This document shows positions 62,101-64,000 of a stretch of DNA of 64,000 bases, in pieces (the stretch's first letter is position 1; each line of letters begins with the position of its first letter). The notes under the pieces are model-generated. The model did no database searches. It saw only the letters and a program-made list of their open reading frames with translations, and had not been told where the DNA came from. Position numbers and translations under genes: made by a program. Source of the DNA: Limnomonas spitsbergensis (Eukaryota; Chlorophyta; Chlorophyceae; Chlamydomonadales); NCBI GenBank assembly GCA_037349105.1, contig JAYJMM010000078.1:651001-715000 (forward strand). Direction: 5' to 3'.

Positions 62101-63824
62101 TCAATCAGTTGGAGGGGACCAGCATCCGTCATGTTCTTGGAGTTGAGGGTGTCCAGCACTCCGTCCAGCGAGCGGTTGCTCGTAATCTATTGCGGGTAGG
62201 GGCACAGGTTCAGGGTAAAGGAATTCAAATTTTGAATAAGGGGATATTTAAGACATGGCGGATACGGGATGCTGAACAATGACAGGCAGATGTCGGAGAA
62301 TGCTTAAGGGAGACACCGTTCCGGCGCACCCCTTGTGACCCCCTCTCCCCCGTATCTGACAAGCGCAGCCCCTTCTAGCCGGAGAGTGGAGAGCCGCTGC
62401 GTCCCTCAGCACCTTCACCCCCCTCTGCCTGCCTGAACACCGCATTCCCCTCATCCACGTCTCCATACCTGGAATCGTCGCAACATGATGCGATCCGCAA
62501 CGTCGTAGATGCAAACATACTTGCTGGCGCCCCCTGCATGGCGCAGCAGCGGCTCGGCTTAGGGTCCAGGGTTAGGGATTCAAATAAAACCTACACAACC
62601 TTGCAAGCACTCCCTGCACAGATCCGCAGCAGTAGCAGCGGAAGCTTGGGGTTTAGGGGGTGTACATGAAAGCCACACAAGCTTGCAGGCACCCCAGGTA
62701 CAGGACAGCAGCACAGGGCGTAGGGGTCAGCAGCACACTGTATTTTCATTTCAGCCTGTCCTACCCATACTTGCTGGCGTTCCCCGGAGCAGTTTAGGTG
62801 TCATGGGACTCATGGCACGCAACACCAGTAGGAGCACAAAGATGCGCAAGTCTCCACAGAAACAACCCACACTCCCCCACCCCACTCCAACGCATTACAG
62901 CCAGCCCCAGGCAGCGCCCAAGACTGAGCGTGACTGAAATATGAGCATAACTTTAAAAAAAAACTTAAGCCGACATGAAACGTATGCTCGTGCACCATGA
63001 AAGAATTAAACAAAACCCTAAACCCTAAACCCTAAACAAAATTGCTCCCACCTGCCGCCCCTCCCTGCCTCCCACTCCTATGTCCTGGATGCTACACACA
63101 CACACACTTCCCCTTGCTGGGACCAGCCCCCCCCCCTCCCCCCTGCTGGGGCCTGTCCTCCTCCTCCTGCCGCCCCTCCTTGCTTCAGTCACCTACCTGC
63201 CAGCAGAAAGGACCCATCTGCACTGAAGGCCAGCGAGGTGAAGGCAGCTCCTGAGTCCAGGTTACCGGCAGCGCGGCGGTCCGCGGCCAGGCGCCCACCC
63301 TTGATGTCTCTCCGGCCCTCAATGATGCCCTGATGGCCAGGCAGGGGCGAGGGGTCAAAGGAGGGGCCCAGGGCAGAGTATCAGAGCAGGGACTGATCAT
63401 CATACCCTCAGGGCAGGAGCGGGGACAAGAGGCCCCGGAGGGGGGCCAAGAAGCAAAGTCAGTGACGGTGATTGCACCCTTTGCCAATGGCAGCATCCTG
63501 CAGTGGGATTGGATGGAGAGAGACCCGGCAGGCCCAGTGGCACAAGCACCTGCGGTACAAACGGTACTATATCTATTAACAATACAGTACATATTGAACA
63601 CAAACTGCCTCACCTTCCCCTCTACCCTTCGTGAAAAGGCAAATATCCCGCACAACCCATAGGGTACCTGTATCTGCCCCTCCTGCGGGTCCCAAAGGGT
63701 GAGCGTGCCGTCCAGTGTGGACACTGCCAGCTGCTTCCCGTCGGGCCGGAGCGCCAGCGCCAGCACGTCATGTGTGTGCTGAAGCGTGTCCAGCGCACCC
63801 TTGCCATTGTACACGTCCCACGTC
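59133..63824 (-). CDS. PWP2: PWP2/UTP1, small-subunit processome WD40 protein (C-terminal part)
   Basis: Eight minus-strand exons: 63668-63824, 63197-63329, 62469-62533, 62088-62186, 61412-61642, 60964-61077, 60331-60552, 59133-59483. Phases match. The 5' exons lie beyond the right edge. WD40 blades: VLALALRPDGKQLAVSTLDG with TLWDPQEGQIQ, then IIEGRRDIKGGR (typical of PWP2), FTSLAFSADGSFLLAG, YVCIYDVADRIMLRRFQ. Then SNRSLDGVLDTLNSKNM, SPTNRCWAAASTEGLLLYSL and the C-terminal helical Utp12-type domain with HLEFLLTWVRACCVSHG. The tail is acidic (EEEAEE, SSDEEVEEEE) then Lys/Arg-rich (GKAKKNKR), a nucleolar-type ending. PWP2 is the core of the UTP-B complex, which binds the 5' ETS of pre-rRNA in the nucleolus and is essential for 18S rRNA. 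Confidence 0.93.
61128..61180 (+). repeat. LINE tail module in PWP2 intron
   Basis: Starts gtcaatgaagtcacacctct, then GAGCCC, an A-run and GCTCGGCCGC; same plus orientation as the other copies. Lies between PWP2 exons at 61412 and 61077. Confidence 0.65.
61955..62070 (+). repeat. About 115-bp dispersed repeat, second copy
   Basis: Partner of 27985-28100, same orientation. It ends within about 20 bp of the donor of the PWP2 exon at 62088-62186. Confidence 0.75.
63014..63037 (-). repeat. Short telomere-like CCCTAAA repeat
   Basis: Three and a half units of AAACCCT in a PWP2 intron (between exons at 63197 and 62533). Confidence 0.85.
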
Positions 63825-64000
63825 CTGAAGGGTGCGGGGAGAGCAGGGTGGGGAAGGGTCAGGCATAGGGAGCTGATGCAGGAGGAGGAGCGGGGCAGGA
63901 GAGGGCACGGGAGCAGCCGGGGCAGTGGGTAGAAGAGCTGGAGAATGGGCGTGGGAGTGGGAGCGGGCTTGGGCTTGGGCTTGGGCGAGGGAGCGAGAGA
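63825..64000 (-). other. PWP2 intron, running off the window
   Basis: G-rich with a GGGCTT hexamer run near the end; the preceding PWP2 exon is outside the window. Confidence 0.6.

Overview
The window is nuclear DNA of a photosynthetic eukaryote, most likely a green alga. The evidence is: genes split by many spliceosomal GT-AG introns, plant-type TTTAGGG interstitial repeats, a RabE/Rab8-type GTPase closest in motif wording to plant RabE, and a very large non-LTR retrotransposon of the dual-endonuclease (Dualen/RandI-like) kind known from Chlamydomonas. GC content looks moderate. A repeat-rich prasinophyte or other chlorophyte fits; the species is a guess I cannot test here. No tRNA, rRNA, CRISPR array or organellar gene was recognised.

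Layout. 1-8.7 kb: degraded LINE relics with repeated 3' tail modules, plus one two-exon gene of unknown function (about 4.5-5.5 kb). 8.7-10.2 kb: a six-exon gene of unknown function. 11.9-29.5 kb: a complete five-exon ARFRP1 (ARF-related GTPase). Its third intron is 15.5 kb long and holds a nest of transposons: a broken hAT-type DNA transposon, itself split by a roughly 10.9-kb LINE (16502-27367) flanked by an 11-bp target-site duplication. 31.1-32.9 kb: a bHLH transcription factor with one GC-AG intron. 35.1-36.6 kb (minus): a five-exon RabE/Rab8 GTPase. 37.4-38.0 kb: another LINE relic. 39.5-56.1 kb (minus): a 21-exon leucine-rich-repeat protein (LRRC40-like, about 1136 aa with a Pro/Tyr/Gly-rich tail), most of whose larger introns are filled by different minisatellites. 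56.4-57.7 kb: an XPA/RAD14 nucleotide-excision-repair gene, head-to-head with the LRR gene. 59.1-63.8 kb (minus): the C-terminal eight exons of PWP2/UTP1, a ribosome-biogenesis WD40 protein that continues past the right edge.

The host genes are housekeeping genes: ARFRP1 and Rab8/RabE in Golgi and post-Golgi traffic, XPA in DNA repair, PWP2 in the small-subunit processome. They show no operon-like logic; their neighbourhood is eukaryotic and shaped by transposons and intron growth.

The most unusual object is the LINE. Its first ORF carries two different deubiquitinase-type cysteine protease folds in a row: a Josephin-like domain (C403/H520/D535, with exactly the His-to-Asn/Asp spacing of ataxin-3) and an OTU-like domain (C652/H788). 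Its pol region carries an APE endonuclease, RT, PHD finger, RNase H, a zinc knuckle and a restriction-like PD-(D/E)xK nuclease. A second theme is intron expansion: several intron repeat arrays appear to be seeded from the exon's own 5' splice donor.

Gene models were built by hand from splice signals and phase matching. Exon borders are therefore good but unverified by transcripts.
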